NCBI GenBank assembly: GCA_003456855.1
Contig: DMOO01000078.1
Span: 1-12,033, forward strand
Direction: 5' to 3'
Source: Sphaerochaeta sp.
GTDB taxonomy: Bacteria; Spirochaetota; Spirochaetia; Sphaerochaetales; Sphaerochaetaceae
DNA: 12,033 nt
The notes beneath the pieces are model-generated. The model made no database searches. It saw nothing but the letters and a program-made list of their open reading frames with translations, and was not told the origin of the DNA. Shown in pieces: positions 1 to 6,629 of the stretch (position 1 is its first letter; each line of letters opens with the position of its first letter). The position numbers and the translations under genes were made by a program.

Positions 1-1082
1 CCGTTGGACTCCATGTCCAGCTGCTGGAAGTGTGCCGGCATTCTGTGCAGGCTCTGGCTGTATGGAAGGACTGCTGTGTACGGATACTTCAGGACGTTGC
101 GCAGATATACGCCGATCATTGCATCCATCAGGGTTCCGTTCTTTCTGATGTCCTTCTCCAAGGCACAGACATCCTCTGCGTGTGCTCCGTCGAGGATCTG
201 CTTGAAGACGTTGAATCCATATGTAAGAGAGAGGATGACACCGCCGACCGGGCTTGTTGCCGAGTAGCGGCCACCGATGTAGTCATCCATGAAGAAGACA
301 GCCAGGATGTCCGGGGTCTTTGCAAGAGGACTTGTGTTGCTTGTTACGGCAACAACGTGCTTCTCTGGGACAAGGCCCTTGATTCCGCTCTTCTCCATGA
401 CCTTGAAGACAAGGTCTCTGTTTGCCAGAGTCTCCTGGGTTGTTCCGCTCTTGGAGACCAGAACAAATAGTGTAGCCTCAAGGTCGACTCCCTCAAGGAC
501 TGCGCAGGCATCGTCAGGGTCGACGTTTGAGATGAATCTTGCGTTGAGTTTCTTTGTGCAGCCATCCTGAGGCCCAATCAGGTTCAGGGCATAGCAGAGG
601 GCTCTTGGACCGAGGTCTGAACCACCGATACCGATCTGGATGACGGTTGTGATCTCCTTGCCTGTGGAACCCTTGATCTCTCCGTTTCTGACCTTCTCGG
701 AGAAGTCGCGGATCTTGTCGAGCTCGCCGTTGTAGAAGTCACCCTTCTCAACCCCGTCTGCCTCGACCTTGACGCCTTCAAGGACACGCCCTCTTGTGAG
801 CTGGTGGAGGACAAGGCGGTTCTCGCCTGTGTTCATTCTCTCTCCGCTCAGCAGAGCCTTGTACTTCTCGATGAGCTGCTGCTCGTCTGCAAGGGCCTGG
901 AGGGCATCGATGGTCTTCTCGTCAACAGGCATTGCACCGTAGTTGTAGACCAGAGTTCCGGCCTCTTTGATTGTTGAGCCTTCAATGCGTGAACCATTGA
1001 GGTTGTGCTTGATATCATAGGCCTTTATGGCTGAAAGCTTCTCGTAGCTCTTTGTCTGAGTAAGATTATTGTATTCGATCAT
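1..1082 (-). CDS. pgi: glucose-6-phosphate isomerase, C-terminus cut by window edge
   Basis: Cytosolic isomerase interconverting glucose 6-phosphate and fructose 6-phosphate at the top of glycolysis. The first 360 residues are visible. They contain the SIS-domain phosphate-binding motifs IGIGGSDLGP (about residues 150-159) and VSKSGTTQET (209-218, where many homologues read SKTFTT). They also contain the family signature DYIGGRYSATSPVGG (267-281) and, at the window edge, the start of the active-site motif QQLDMESNG with its catalytic Glu at 358. The product is intact as far as seen; the rest lies to the left. The start ATG at 1082 is 13 bp after the argR stop. A purine-rich GAGGGG overlaps that stop and AAGGAA abuts the ATG, so translation is probably coupled to argR in one leftward operon. 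Identification is secure. Confidence 0.96.
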   Translation of the reverse strand, partial: MIEYNNLTQTKSYEKLSAIKAYDIKHNLNGSRIEGSTIKEAGTLVYNYGAMPVDEKTIDALQALADEQQLIEKYKALLSGERMNTGENRLVLHQLTRGRVLEGVKVEADGVEKGDFYNGELDKIRDFSEKVRNGEIKGSTGKEITTVIQIGIGGSDLGPRALCYALNLIGPQDGCTKKLNARFISNVDPDDACAVLEGVDLEATLFVLVSKSGTTQETLANRDLVFKVMEKSGIKGLVPEKHVVAVTSNTSPLAKTPDILAVFFMDDYIGGRYSATSPVGGVILSLTYGFNVFKQILDGAHAEDVCALEKDIRKNGTLMDAMIGVYLRNVLKYPYTAVLPYSQSLHRMPAHFQQLDMESN

Positions 1083-1095
1083 TTCCTTATTCCCC

Positions 1096-1566
1096 TCAGT
1101 CCTCGATCTCTGGAATGCGAGTCTTGAAACTCTCCTGCAGATCTTCCTTTGTCATTCCCTCTCTGAGGATGACCATGATTGTGTCATCACCGGCAAGGGT
1201 GCCGAGAATCTCAGGAAGTGCCAGGGCCTCAAGGCCTACAGCCACGCTGTTGGCATGTCCCTCGCGAGTCTTGATGACTCCGATGTTTCCGCTGAACTCC
1301 ATGGAGACAACGCCTCTTCTCACGTCCTGAATGTAACTCTTCTCCGATTCTGCAACCAGATCGTTGTCCGGAAGCGAATAGTAGTAACCACTCCAGCCGT
1401 CTGAGATCTTACCGACCTTCAGCATCTTGAGGTCCCTTGAAAGGGTGGCCTGTGTGACTGAATAACCCTCCTCTTTGAGAAGGTTCAGAAGAGTGTCCTG
1501 ATTGTCAATGCGGTTCTTCTTGATGAGGTCTTTGATGACAGTCAGCCTATTGTATCTCTGCTTCAT
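1096..1566 (-). CDS. argR: arginine repressor ArgR
   Basis: Arginine-responsive DNA-binding regulator, known in the family as a hexamer that represses arginine biosynthesis and may activate catabolism. The 156 residues match the family's usual length. The N-terminal winged helix-turn-helix carries the classic SVTQATLSRDLK at 36-47. The C-terminal oligomerisation and arginine-binding domain has GHANSVAVGLEAL (103-115) and GTLAGDDTI (122-130). The aspartate usual in the first of these binding motifs appears as Glu113. The start ATG at 1566 has a strong GGAGG at 1576-1580, 9 nt upstream. It is followed directly by pgi, an unusual partner for an arginine regulator. Autoregulation is likely from family behaviour, but no convincing canonical ARG box is visible upstream. 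Confidence 0.96.
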   Translation of the reverse strand: MKQRYNRLTVIKDLIKKNRIDNQDTLLNLLKEEGYSVTQATLSRDLKMLKVGKISDGWSGYYYSLPDNDLVAESEKSYIQDVRRGVVSMEFSGNIGVIKTREGHANSVAVGLEALALPEILGTLAGDDTIMVILREGMTKEDLQESFKTRIPEIED

Positions 1567-1604
1567 TTATACATTCCTCCGAAAATGTGTCATGAAATGT
1601 TTTG

Positions 1605-1689
1605 ATATACAGTGCAAAACAACTCAAATATACAGTACAAATACAAAACTAACAAGGATAAAAAATGCAAATCGTGTTATTATATACAG
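1605..1689 (-). promoter_or_regulatory. argR promoter region with repeated CTGTATAT motifs
   Basis: On the minus strand a perfect TATAAT lies at 1684-1679, giving a predicted leader of about 105 nt before argR; no good -35 hexamer is seen at 16-18 bp. The octamer CTGTATAT occurs three times, at 1612-1605, 1635-1628 and 1689-1682. The two proximal copies extend to a 14-bp repeat TTTGYACTGTATAT with a 23-bp period. This spacing suits cooperative protein binding, but the sequence does not match the usual ARG box. The repeats are seen directly; the regulatory role is inferred. Confidence 0.3.
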
Positions 1690-1732
1690 AAACACCCGTG
1701 AAACAGGCTGTTTTTTACATATTTAAAAATTT

Positions 1733-1761
1733 TTGACTGCAAAAAATATGCAGTTTCTATT
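1733..1761 (+). promoter_or_regulatory. possible rightward promoter with palindromic operator
   Basis: TTGACT at 1733-1738 is a good -35 match. A 19-bp inverted repeat with perfect 6-bp arms, ACTGCA (1736-1741) and TGCAGT (1749-1754), fills the space up to weak -10 candidates around 1755-1761. A repressor bound there would block the promoter. No convincing gene lies downstream on this strand, so the palindrome may instead serve the leftward argR promoter. Low confidence. Confidence 0.2.
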
Positions 1762-1783
1762 CACGTTAAACTGGGATTTGGGC

Positions 1784-1824
1784 AAAAAAAAACCCCATGG
1801 ATAAAAGGAGGTCAAACCATGGGG
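1784..1824 (-). terminator. Rho-independent terminator, leftward
   Basis: A perfect 8-bp stem CCCCATGG/CCATGGGG (1824-1817 with 1800-1793) encloses a 16-nt loop and is followed on the minus strand by nine Ts (1792-1784). It ends either the candidate small RNA or read-through from ligA and the ModE-like gene, whose stop codon lies about 170 nt upstream. Confidence 0.8.
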
Positions 1825-1858
1825 GAACAAAAGGAGGTTGAGATTTACATCTCACGCT
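1784..1858 (-). ncRNA. candidate small regulatory RNA with two anti-Shine-Dalgarno motifs
   Basis: Reading leftward from about 1858, a compact transcript of about 75 nt can be drawn. It begins with a 5' hairpin TGAGAT-GTAA-ATCTCA (1854-1839), followed by a single-stranded C-rich linker containing ACCTCCTTTT (1838-1829). It ends with a terminator hairpin CCCCATGG/CCATGGGG whose 16-nt loop holds a second ACCTCCTTTT (1812-1803), followed by nine Ts. ACCTCCTTT resembles the 3' end of 16S rRNA. C-rich loops that pair with Shine-Dalgarno sequences are a known mode of action of Firmicute and staphylococcal small RNAs. The segment is also complementary to a ribosome-binding-site/ATG arrangement. A promoter sits at the right distance. 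Structure is seen in the sequence; transcription and function are inferred. Confidence 0.42.
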
Positions 1859-1994
1859 TGAGAACATAAAACTTTTTAGTTGATTAGGCAATAGGTTTTT
1901 GGAAATTTTTCCATGAAAAATTGTAAAAACCAACACTTGTATTTTATAATTCTACAAACACAAAAGAGATAAATAAATCACGAAATTTTTAAAA
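1859..1994. other. AT-rich intergenic stretch without a gene
   Basis: Between the candidate small RNA and the stop of the ModE-like gene the DNA is very AT-rich and has no credible reading frame on either strand. It contains the predicted small-RNA promoter, an alternative leftward -10 (TAGAAT, 1954-1949) and a weak AT-only hairpin at 1900-1913. If ligA transcripts read through, it would form their 3' untranslated region. Confidence 0.5.
1863..1891 (-). promoter_or_regulatory. candidate promoter for the small RNA
   Basis: On the minus strand TTGCCT (1891-1886) and TATGTT (1868-1863) are separated by exactly 17 bp. Each matches the sigma-70 consensus at four of six positions. The predicted start falls near 1857, just before the 5' hairpin. 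An alternative TAGAAT at 1954-1949 would give a transcript of about 160 nt. Confidence 0.33.
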
Positions 1995-2363
1995 CTATTG
2001 ATTCTTGCACAAAAGTTCATTGAGTTTGTCGGAGAATTCGGAGAAAGGCTCCTTCAGAAGGCCCTTGCACTTCTTCTGGAACTCATCATACAGGATGATG
2101 AACTCCTCGCCGAAGGGAGTCAGGGAGGCTCCACTTCTGTCCGAACCTCCCCTTCTTCTCTCAAGGACATCCTCTCCAAGAGCCGACTCAAGGTTCTTCA
2201 CCATCCTGAAGGCCTTGGAATAGGAGATACCCATCTCGGCAGCCGCCTCTCTCAGCGATCTGCATTCCTTGACCTTTTGAAGAAGCCAAAGAACCCCGAT
2301 TCCCATGAACTTGTCGTTCTCGTTCTCCAGATAAAGTTTGACCTTGAGATTCATAGCATCCAT
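1995..2363 (-). CDS. ModE-type winged helix-turn-helix regulator lacking the molybdate-binding domain
   Basis: A 122-residue protein corresponding to the N-terminal DNA-binding half of ModE/LysR-type regulators. It contains LWLLQKVKECRSLREAAAEM, then GISYSKAFRMVKNLE (46-60, the recognition helix region), a wing with ERRRGGSDRSGASLTPFGEE (68-87) and a C-terminal helix. Full ModE is about 260 residues and senses molybdate through two C-terminal MOP repeats; these are absent, so direct molybdate sensing is unlikely. The start ATG at 2363 has GGAGG at 2369-2373, 5 nt upstream and just after the ligA stop, so translation is probably coupled. It sits one gene away from the divergent molybdenum-hydroxylase-like cluster, which it may regulate (inference). 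Its DNA target and ligand are unknown. Confidence 0.85.
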   Translation of the reverse strand: MDAMNLKVKLYLENENDKFMGIGVLWLLQKVKECRSLREAAAEMGISYSKAFRMVKNLESALGEDVLERRRGGSDRSGASLTPFGEEFIILYDEFQKKCKGLLKEPFSEFSDKLNELLCKNQ

Positions 2364-2373
2364 GATGTCCTCC

Positions 2374-4539
2374 TCAGAACAGCTCCAGTTGCTCGTCTAC
2401 TTTGTTCTCTGTAGCAGGTTTCTCCTCCGCAGAGACCTTGGAACTCTCTCCCACAGGCATTGAAGAGGCAAGCATCTGCAAGAACTCCTCCTCTTCCACA
2501 ATCCTGACACCGAAGGCCCTTGCCTTGTCCAGCTTGCTTCCAGCTCCACTTCCGGCAAGAAGGCAGGACGTCTTCTTCGAGACTCCGGATACCTCCACGC
2601 CTCCACGCCTCTTTATCTCGTCCATGGCCTTGCCTCTGGGGTTGAAGTTCACGAAGGAGCCGGTCACACACCAGGTCTGACCCTCGAAAATCTGCTGATA
2701 AGCAGGCCCCTCCTGCTTTTTGTCCTGCATTTGAAGTCCTGCTGTTCGCAAATCCTCTATTAATCTTCTAGTATGCTCAGATTTTAGGCCATCGACTATT
2801 AATTGAGCCGTAATCGGGCCGATTCCGTTGATAGAAGACAGGCTTTCAATGTCGTTGGCATCGGCAACGGCAAGGAGTTTGTCCATGCTGTCGTAGCCTG
2901 CATCACAGACCAGATCAACGGCCTTCTTTCCGAATTCAGATATGCCCAGGGACACCAGAACATTGCGGAAAGGAGTGTTTCTGCTCTGCTCTATGGCCAT
3001 CTTGATGCCATCCACCTTCCTGCTCTCATTGCCGCCGAAGCCCTTTATGCCGGTCAGCTGGTTGTAGTCAAAGGTGTAGAGGTCCCTGATGCTCTTCACA
3101 AAGCCGTTTTCATAAAGGGTCTCCACGGTCTTCGGTCCAAGACCCTCGATGTCCATCTGTTCCTTTGCGCAGAAGAAGGATATCCTTCCCTTTGCCTGTG
3201 CAGGACAGTCATAGTTCGGGCAGAAATGGTGGGCTCCACGCTTCACAAGGGCGGTTTTGCATACTGGACAGCTGTCCGGCATCTGCCAGGTAGTGTTTCC
3301 GCTGCTGTTTTTCTCAAGCACAAGCTCCACGGCTGGAATGACGTCGCCTCTCTTGGAGATGGCCACTGTATCGCCGATTGCAAGCTCCAGTTCATCGATG
3401 TAGTCCTGGTTGTGCAGGGTTATGTTTCTGATCGTGCTTCCGGAGAGCTGGGTCTCGCGGACTCTTGCCATAGGAGTGATTCTTCCGGTCCTTCCAACCT
3501 GGACGTCGATGTCCAGAACCTGCGTCTCCGCCTGAGGAGCCTCGAACTTGTAGGCGATTGCCCAACGAGGATGATGTCCGGTGTATCCCAGCTCCTCTCT
3601 TGTGGAGAGTTCGTTGACCTTCACCACCAGACCGTCGATCTCATAAGGGAGGTCCGCCCTGGTTACCGTTCTGTCAGCGATGGCCTGAGGAATATCATCG
3701 AAGCTTCCGGCTTTGCCTGGAAGACCTGCCTGCTCCAGCCTTCTTGAGGCCTCGTCTGCGTTCTTGCAGAAATAGGACAGGTTCGGATCCACAGGGAAAC
3801 CCAGGGTTCTGAGTCTGCTCAGAATCTGGATGTGGTCTGTGTATGGGATATCCTCTGCCCAGAAACCCTCATACACGTAGATGGAGAGAGGGACCTGAGC
3901 GGTCTCGCTGCTCTTGTTGCGTCTGATTGTTCCTGCTGCAAGGTTTCTTGGATTTGCGTATGGTTCCACCAAGGTGGCGTTTATCCTCTCGAATTCGCTC
4001 TTTCTGAGGAAGACCTCACCTCTGACGGCAATGTCCACAGGCTCTGTGAGTCTCAGAGGCACAGCCTTGATGGTCTTCACGTTTGCAGTTACGTCATTGC
4101 CCACGAAGCCGTTTCCTCTGGTGACGGCGCGAATCAACAGGCCTCTCTCGTAGTAGAGGACGATGGAGAAGCCGTCAAGCTTCTCCTCCAGGACGAAGGA
4201 GAGGTTCTCTCCTGTGTTCTTGGTTGTCTTAGTGATCCAGGAAAGGATCTCCTCGTCGCTGTAGGCCTTGTCCAGACTCAGGACGGGAATTGTATGCTCA
4301 ATCTCCGGGAAATCGGAGGAAAGGTCGCTTCCAACCCTCTGTGTGGGGGAATCCGGCGTACGAAGCTCGGGATGCTCCGCCTCAAGGTGCGAGAGCTCAT
4401 CAAAAAGGCGGTCGTACTCCAGGTCGGAGACAAGGGGTCTTCCTGTCACGTAATATGCTCTCTGATACTCAGTCAAAAGGGCTCTGAGGTCCCTGGCGCG
4501 GCTGATGTAGTCCTTGATGTTGTCTCTGTAGTTCTCCAT
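2374..4539 (-). CDS. ligA: NAD-dependent DNA ligase LigA
   Basis: Essential NAD+-dependent ligase that seals nicks in replication and repair. The 721 residues match the family with a slight C-terminal extension. Visible parts are the N-terminal NMN-binding Ia domain with conserved Tyr and Asp residues (Y29-D42 region) and the adenylation motif EKLDG with catalytic Lys120. Next come the OB fold with VQVGRTGRITPMA (347-358), a four-cysteine zinc finger (Cys424, 427, 440, 445) and helix-hairpin-helix repeats at about 465-600. A BRCT domain spans about 616-692, followed by a Glu-rich tail. The tail ends in EQLELF, which resembles the QLxLF clamp-binding motif. The start ATG at 4539 is preceded by an in-frame TAG, so it cannot begin earlier. 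Its Shine-Dalgarno is weak, and a TATAAT 9 bp upstream suggests a nearly leaderless mRNA. Confidence 0.97.
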   Translation of the reverse strand: MENYRDNIKDYISRARDLRALLTEYQRAYYVTGRPLVSDLEYDRLFDELSHLEAEHPELRTPDSPTQRVGSDLSSDFPEIEHTIPVLSLDKAYSDEEILSWITKTTKNTGENLSFVLEEKLDGFSIVLYYERGLLIRAVTRGNGFVGNDVTANVKTIKAVPLRLTEPVDIAVRGEVFLRKSEFERINATLVEPYANPRNLAAGTIRRNKSSETAQVPLSIYVYEGFWAEDIPYTDHIQILSRLRTLGFPVDPNLSYFCKNADEASRRLEQAGLPGKAGSFDDIPQAIADRTVTRADLPYEIDGLVVKVNELSTREELGYTGHHPRWAIAYKFEAPQAETQVLDIDVQVGRTGRITPMARVRETQLSGSTIRNITLHNQDYIDELELAIGDTVAISKRGDVIPAVELVLEKNSSGNTTWQMPDSCPVCKTALVKRGAHHFCPNYDCPAQAKGRISFFCAKEQMDIEGLGPKTVETLYENGFVKSIRDLYTFDYNQLTGIKGFGGNESRKVDGIKMAIEQSRNTPFRNVLVSLGISEFGKKAVDLVCDAGYDSMDKLLAVADANDIESLSSINGIGPITAQLIVDGLKSEHTRRLIEDLRTAGLQMQDKKQEGPAYQQIFEGQTWCVTGSFVNFNPRGKAMDEIKRRGGVEVSGVSKKTSCLLAGSGAGSKLDKARAFGVRIVEEEEFLQMLASSMPVGESSKVSAEEKPATENKVDEQLELF

Positions 4540-4613
4540 GGCCTAAATATTATATTAAATCTCCTTGTAATTCCACTATTGTTGAAAAAACCCATGGGTG
4601 ATATTCTAGAATC
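4540..4613. promoter_or_regulatory. divergent promoter spacer between ligA and the hydroxylase-like cluster
   Basis: This 74-bp spacer must hold both promoters. Leftward, TATAAT (4554-4549) lies 9 bp before the ligA ATG, without a clear -35. Rightward, TTGAAA (4582-4587) and TCTAGA (4605-4610) are 17 bp apart, again close to the ATG at 4614. Two perfect 10-bp palindromes sit inside the rightward promoter: ACCCATGGGT (4590-4599) and ATTCTAGAAT (4603-4612). They could be operators. GGTGAT at 4597-4602 is a weak, distant ribosome-binding site. Confidence 0.35.
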
Positions 4614-6629
4614 ATGCCTGAACAAAGCGACCTTTTCGACCTAAATAAAAAGCATCTGATCGGACGCCTCGTGACATCGACCGTCTCCAGGGGCAAAATT
4701 GCCGACATCAGCCTCCCTAGCGAGAACCAGTTCCGTCACATGCTGGTTCTTAGCGCTGCAGACTTCGGCGCAAACGGATGCGTCAGAATCATGGACGAGG
4801 AGCTCCCCTTCTTTGCAAGGGACGAGGTCTCCTACAAGGGGCAGCCCGTGCTTGCAGTCTTTGGCTATGAGGCCGAGGATGTCGAGCTCTTCTGCAGGGA
4901 AGTAAAGGTCTCCTACCAGATCAGACAGGATTCCGAGGACTACGACGGCAAGCAGTACGGTGCTCCCTTCATCTGGTCCTACGGCAACACAGACGATTAT
5001 TTCAACGAGAAGGCAAAGGTCTTCAAGTCCTCCTTCGAGGTGGACCCGTTCAGCAACACGATGCTCGGAGACCAGAAGGTCTTCGCCGTCCAGAAGGACG
5101 GTAGGATAAACATAAGGGTCGCAACCCAGTGGCCTACACATCTCAGAAAGACGATTGCCCAGAACTTGGGCTGCGAGCTCAGCGACATCGTCATTCATCC
5201 ACAGCCATACTACGCACCTTATGACCAGCTGGTAGTGCTTCCTTCGATCCTCGCCACCGTAGCGGCCCTTGCGGCAATACAGTCGGGCGAGCTCGTGCAG
5301 TTCAGCTCCCCAATGGTCTCCTGGCAGACAAGGATGAACATCACCCACGAGACGGCCTTCCTTCCAGACGGAACCCTGCTTGCAGACAGGGCTCACTGCA
5401 TCGTTGATCTGGGAGCCTTCCCTTACTTCTCCCAGGAAGTCTGCCACAGCATCCTGGCGGGTCTTGTCTCCAACTATCCGATGAAGGCTGCAGACGTGAA
5501 CATCTCAATCACAAGAAGCTCAACCCCTCCTGCGAACTTCTTCGGGGACCTTGGCTTCTCCATGGCCCTTGCAGGAACGGAGCAGCACTTCTCACGCCTT
5601 GCAATCTCGATTGGCATGCAGCCTGGAATCTGGAGACTGAACAGGGTCTCCAACGTGCCTGCCAAGGGCTTCCCTCTATCTCAGAGCGTCAGGTCCAGCA
5701 CGGACTTCAACAAGCTCGGCCCTACAATCAAGGCCGTCATAGACGAATCCTGGTATTCAAGAAAGTATTCCTCCAACGCCCAGGCCCATCTGAAGAGCGT
5801 CAAGATGAACCCTCTTGTGAACTATTCAAGGGGAATCGGAATCGCCTCCGGTGAAAGCATCATGGGATTCTCGCAGCACATCAACGCAAGCGAGAAGTTC
5901 TCCCTCTCCGTCACCATGAACGAGGACGAGACCCTGGTCGTGAACACAGGAATAATAGCAGACAGATCAATGGCAGCAATCTGGAAGGACACCATCAGAA
6001 AGATCATAGACATCCCTGCAGAGGACATCTTCTTCATGGATATCAACAACCCTGCCATCCTGGAGCTCGGACCGAGCGTCCTTTCAAGGAAGGTCGGCAT
6101 CGTGTCATCGCTTCTGATGAGGGCCTGTTCCGAGCTTGAGAGGAAGAGAGCCTTCTCAAGACTGCCGTTGACAATCACTTCCGAGTATGAGGCGGAGCTT
6201 ACAGACCCGTTCTTCTTCAGCGCAAGTCTGGGTTCTGTTGTCATCGACCTCCACATAGACACAATCATGCTCTCCCCTATCATCGATAACATCTGGGTGA
6301 ACTTCCACCTCGGCCATGTCTTCGACAAGGAAAAGCTGCTCAACAAGGCAAGACACACAATCACCACGGTTCTCTCGGACATCTGCCCGAGATCCTCCGC
6401 GAAGTGCAACATGTATATCGATTTCGACCAGCAAGGTGATTTCACGGCATCGTCCATGACATCAGGTCTCAGAGGTCTGACAACGGCAGCCCTGATCGGC
6501 GCCCTCTCTCAGGCCCTTGGCCATCAGATCTACAAGATCCCTGTCACAAGCGATGACATCCTGGGCATCGCCAGGAAGAACACATCCTTCGGAGAGTCGG
6601 TCTTCTCCGTCACAGGAGGCGAGAAATGA
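4614..6629 (+). CDS. degenerate molybdenum-hydroxylase (xanthine dehydrogenase/CoxL-like) large subunit
   Basis: A 671-residue relative of the molybdopterin-binding subunit of xanthine dehydrogenase-type enzymes, which usually has about 750 or more residues. The hammerhead domain is recognisable (LPFFARDEVSYKGQPVLAVF, about 64-83). So are later landmarks such as the TQ-P-R segment (VATQWPTHLRKTIAQNLG, 168-185) and WRLNRV. The cofactor and active-site motifs are missing. The GGGFGGK position reads PYYAPYDQ, the RGFG loop reads NFFGDLG, and the GQG segment reads RSMAAIW. The chain ends soon after KIPVTSDDI, before the place where homologues carry the catalytic Glu of the GVGE motif. The frame is open throughout and its stop overlaps the next start (ATGA), so this is a natural form rather than a frameshift. 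It probably assembles with the next two products. Ordinary hydroxylase activity is unlikely; the actual role is unknown. Confidence 0.85.
   Translation: MPEQSDLFDLNKKHLIGRLVTSTVSRGKIADISLPSENQFRHMLVLSAADFGANGCVRIMDEELPFFARDEVSYKGQPVLAVFGYEAEDVELFCREVKVSYQIRQDSEDYDGKQYGAPFIWSYGNTDDYFNEKAKVFKSSFEVDPFSNTMLGDQKVFAVQKDGRINIRVATQWPTHLRKTIAQNLGCELSDIVIHPQPYYAPYDQLVVLPSILATVAALAAIQSGELVQFSSPMVSWQTRMNITHETAFLPDGTLLADRAHCIVDLGAFPYFSQEVCHSILAGLVSNYPMKAADVNISITRSSTPPANFFGDLGFSMALAGTEQHFSRLAISIGMQPGIWRLNRVSNVPAKGFPLSQSVRSSTDFNKLGPTIKAVIDESWYSRKYSSNAQAHLKSVKMNPLVNYSRGIGIASGESIMGFSQHINASEKFSLSVTMNEDETLVVNTGIIADRSMAAIWKDTIRKIIDIPAEDIFFMDINNPAILELGPSVLSRKVGIVSSLLMRACSELERKRAFSRLPLTITSEYEAELTDPFFFSASLGSVVIDLHIDTIMLSPIIDNIWVNFHLGHVFDKEKLLNKARHTITTVLSDICPRSSAKCNMYIDFDQQGDFTASSMTSGLRGLTTAALIGALSQALGHQIYKIPVTSDDILGIARKNTSFGESVFSVTGGEK

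Noticed and set aside
1674..1689. LexA-like box on the argR promoter (GTGT-N8-ACAG).
   Set aside because: One core mismatch to the E. coli consensus, the spirochaete LexA motif is not known to me, and argR is not an SOS gene.
1819..1869. Plus-strand 16-residue reading frame (MGEQKEVEIYISRLRT) with a perfect GGAGG 7 nt upstream, possibly a leader peptide.
   Set aside because: No gene follows on that strand and the only strong terminator here points the other way. The GGAGG copies are better explained as the complement of exposed CCUCC motifs in a minus-strand small RNA. It stays an alternative to test.
2803..4644. Long open frames on the plus strand opposite ligA (about 314 and 270 codons) and a 268-codon minus frame opposite the hydroxylase-like gene.
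   Set aside because: They lie entirely or mostly antisense to strongly conserved coding sequence, show no recognisable domains, and are explained by the codon composition of the true genes.
6560..6629. A frameshift truncating the large hydroxylase-like subunit.
   Set aside because: The stop is embedded in an ATGA overlap with the next intact gene, and the missing motifs lie throughout the protein, so the short form looks native.
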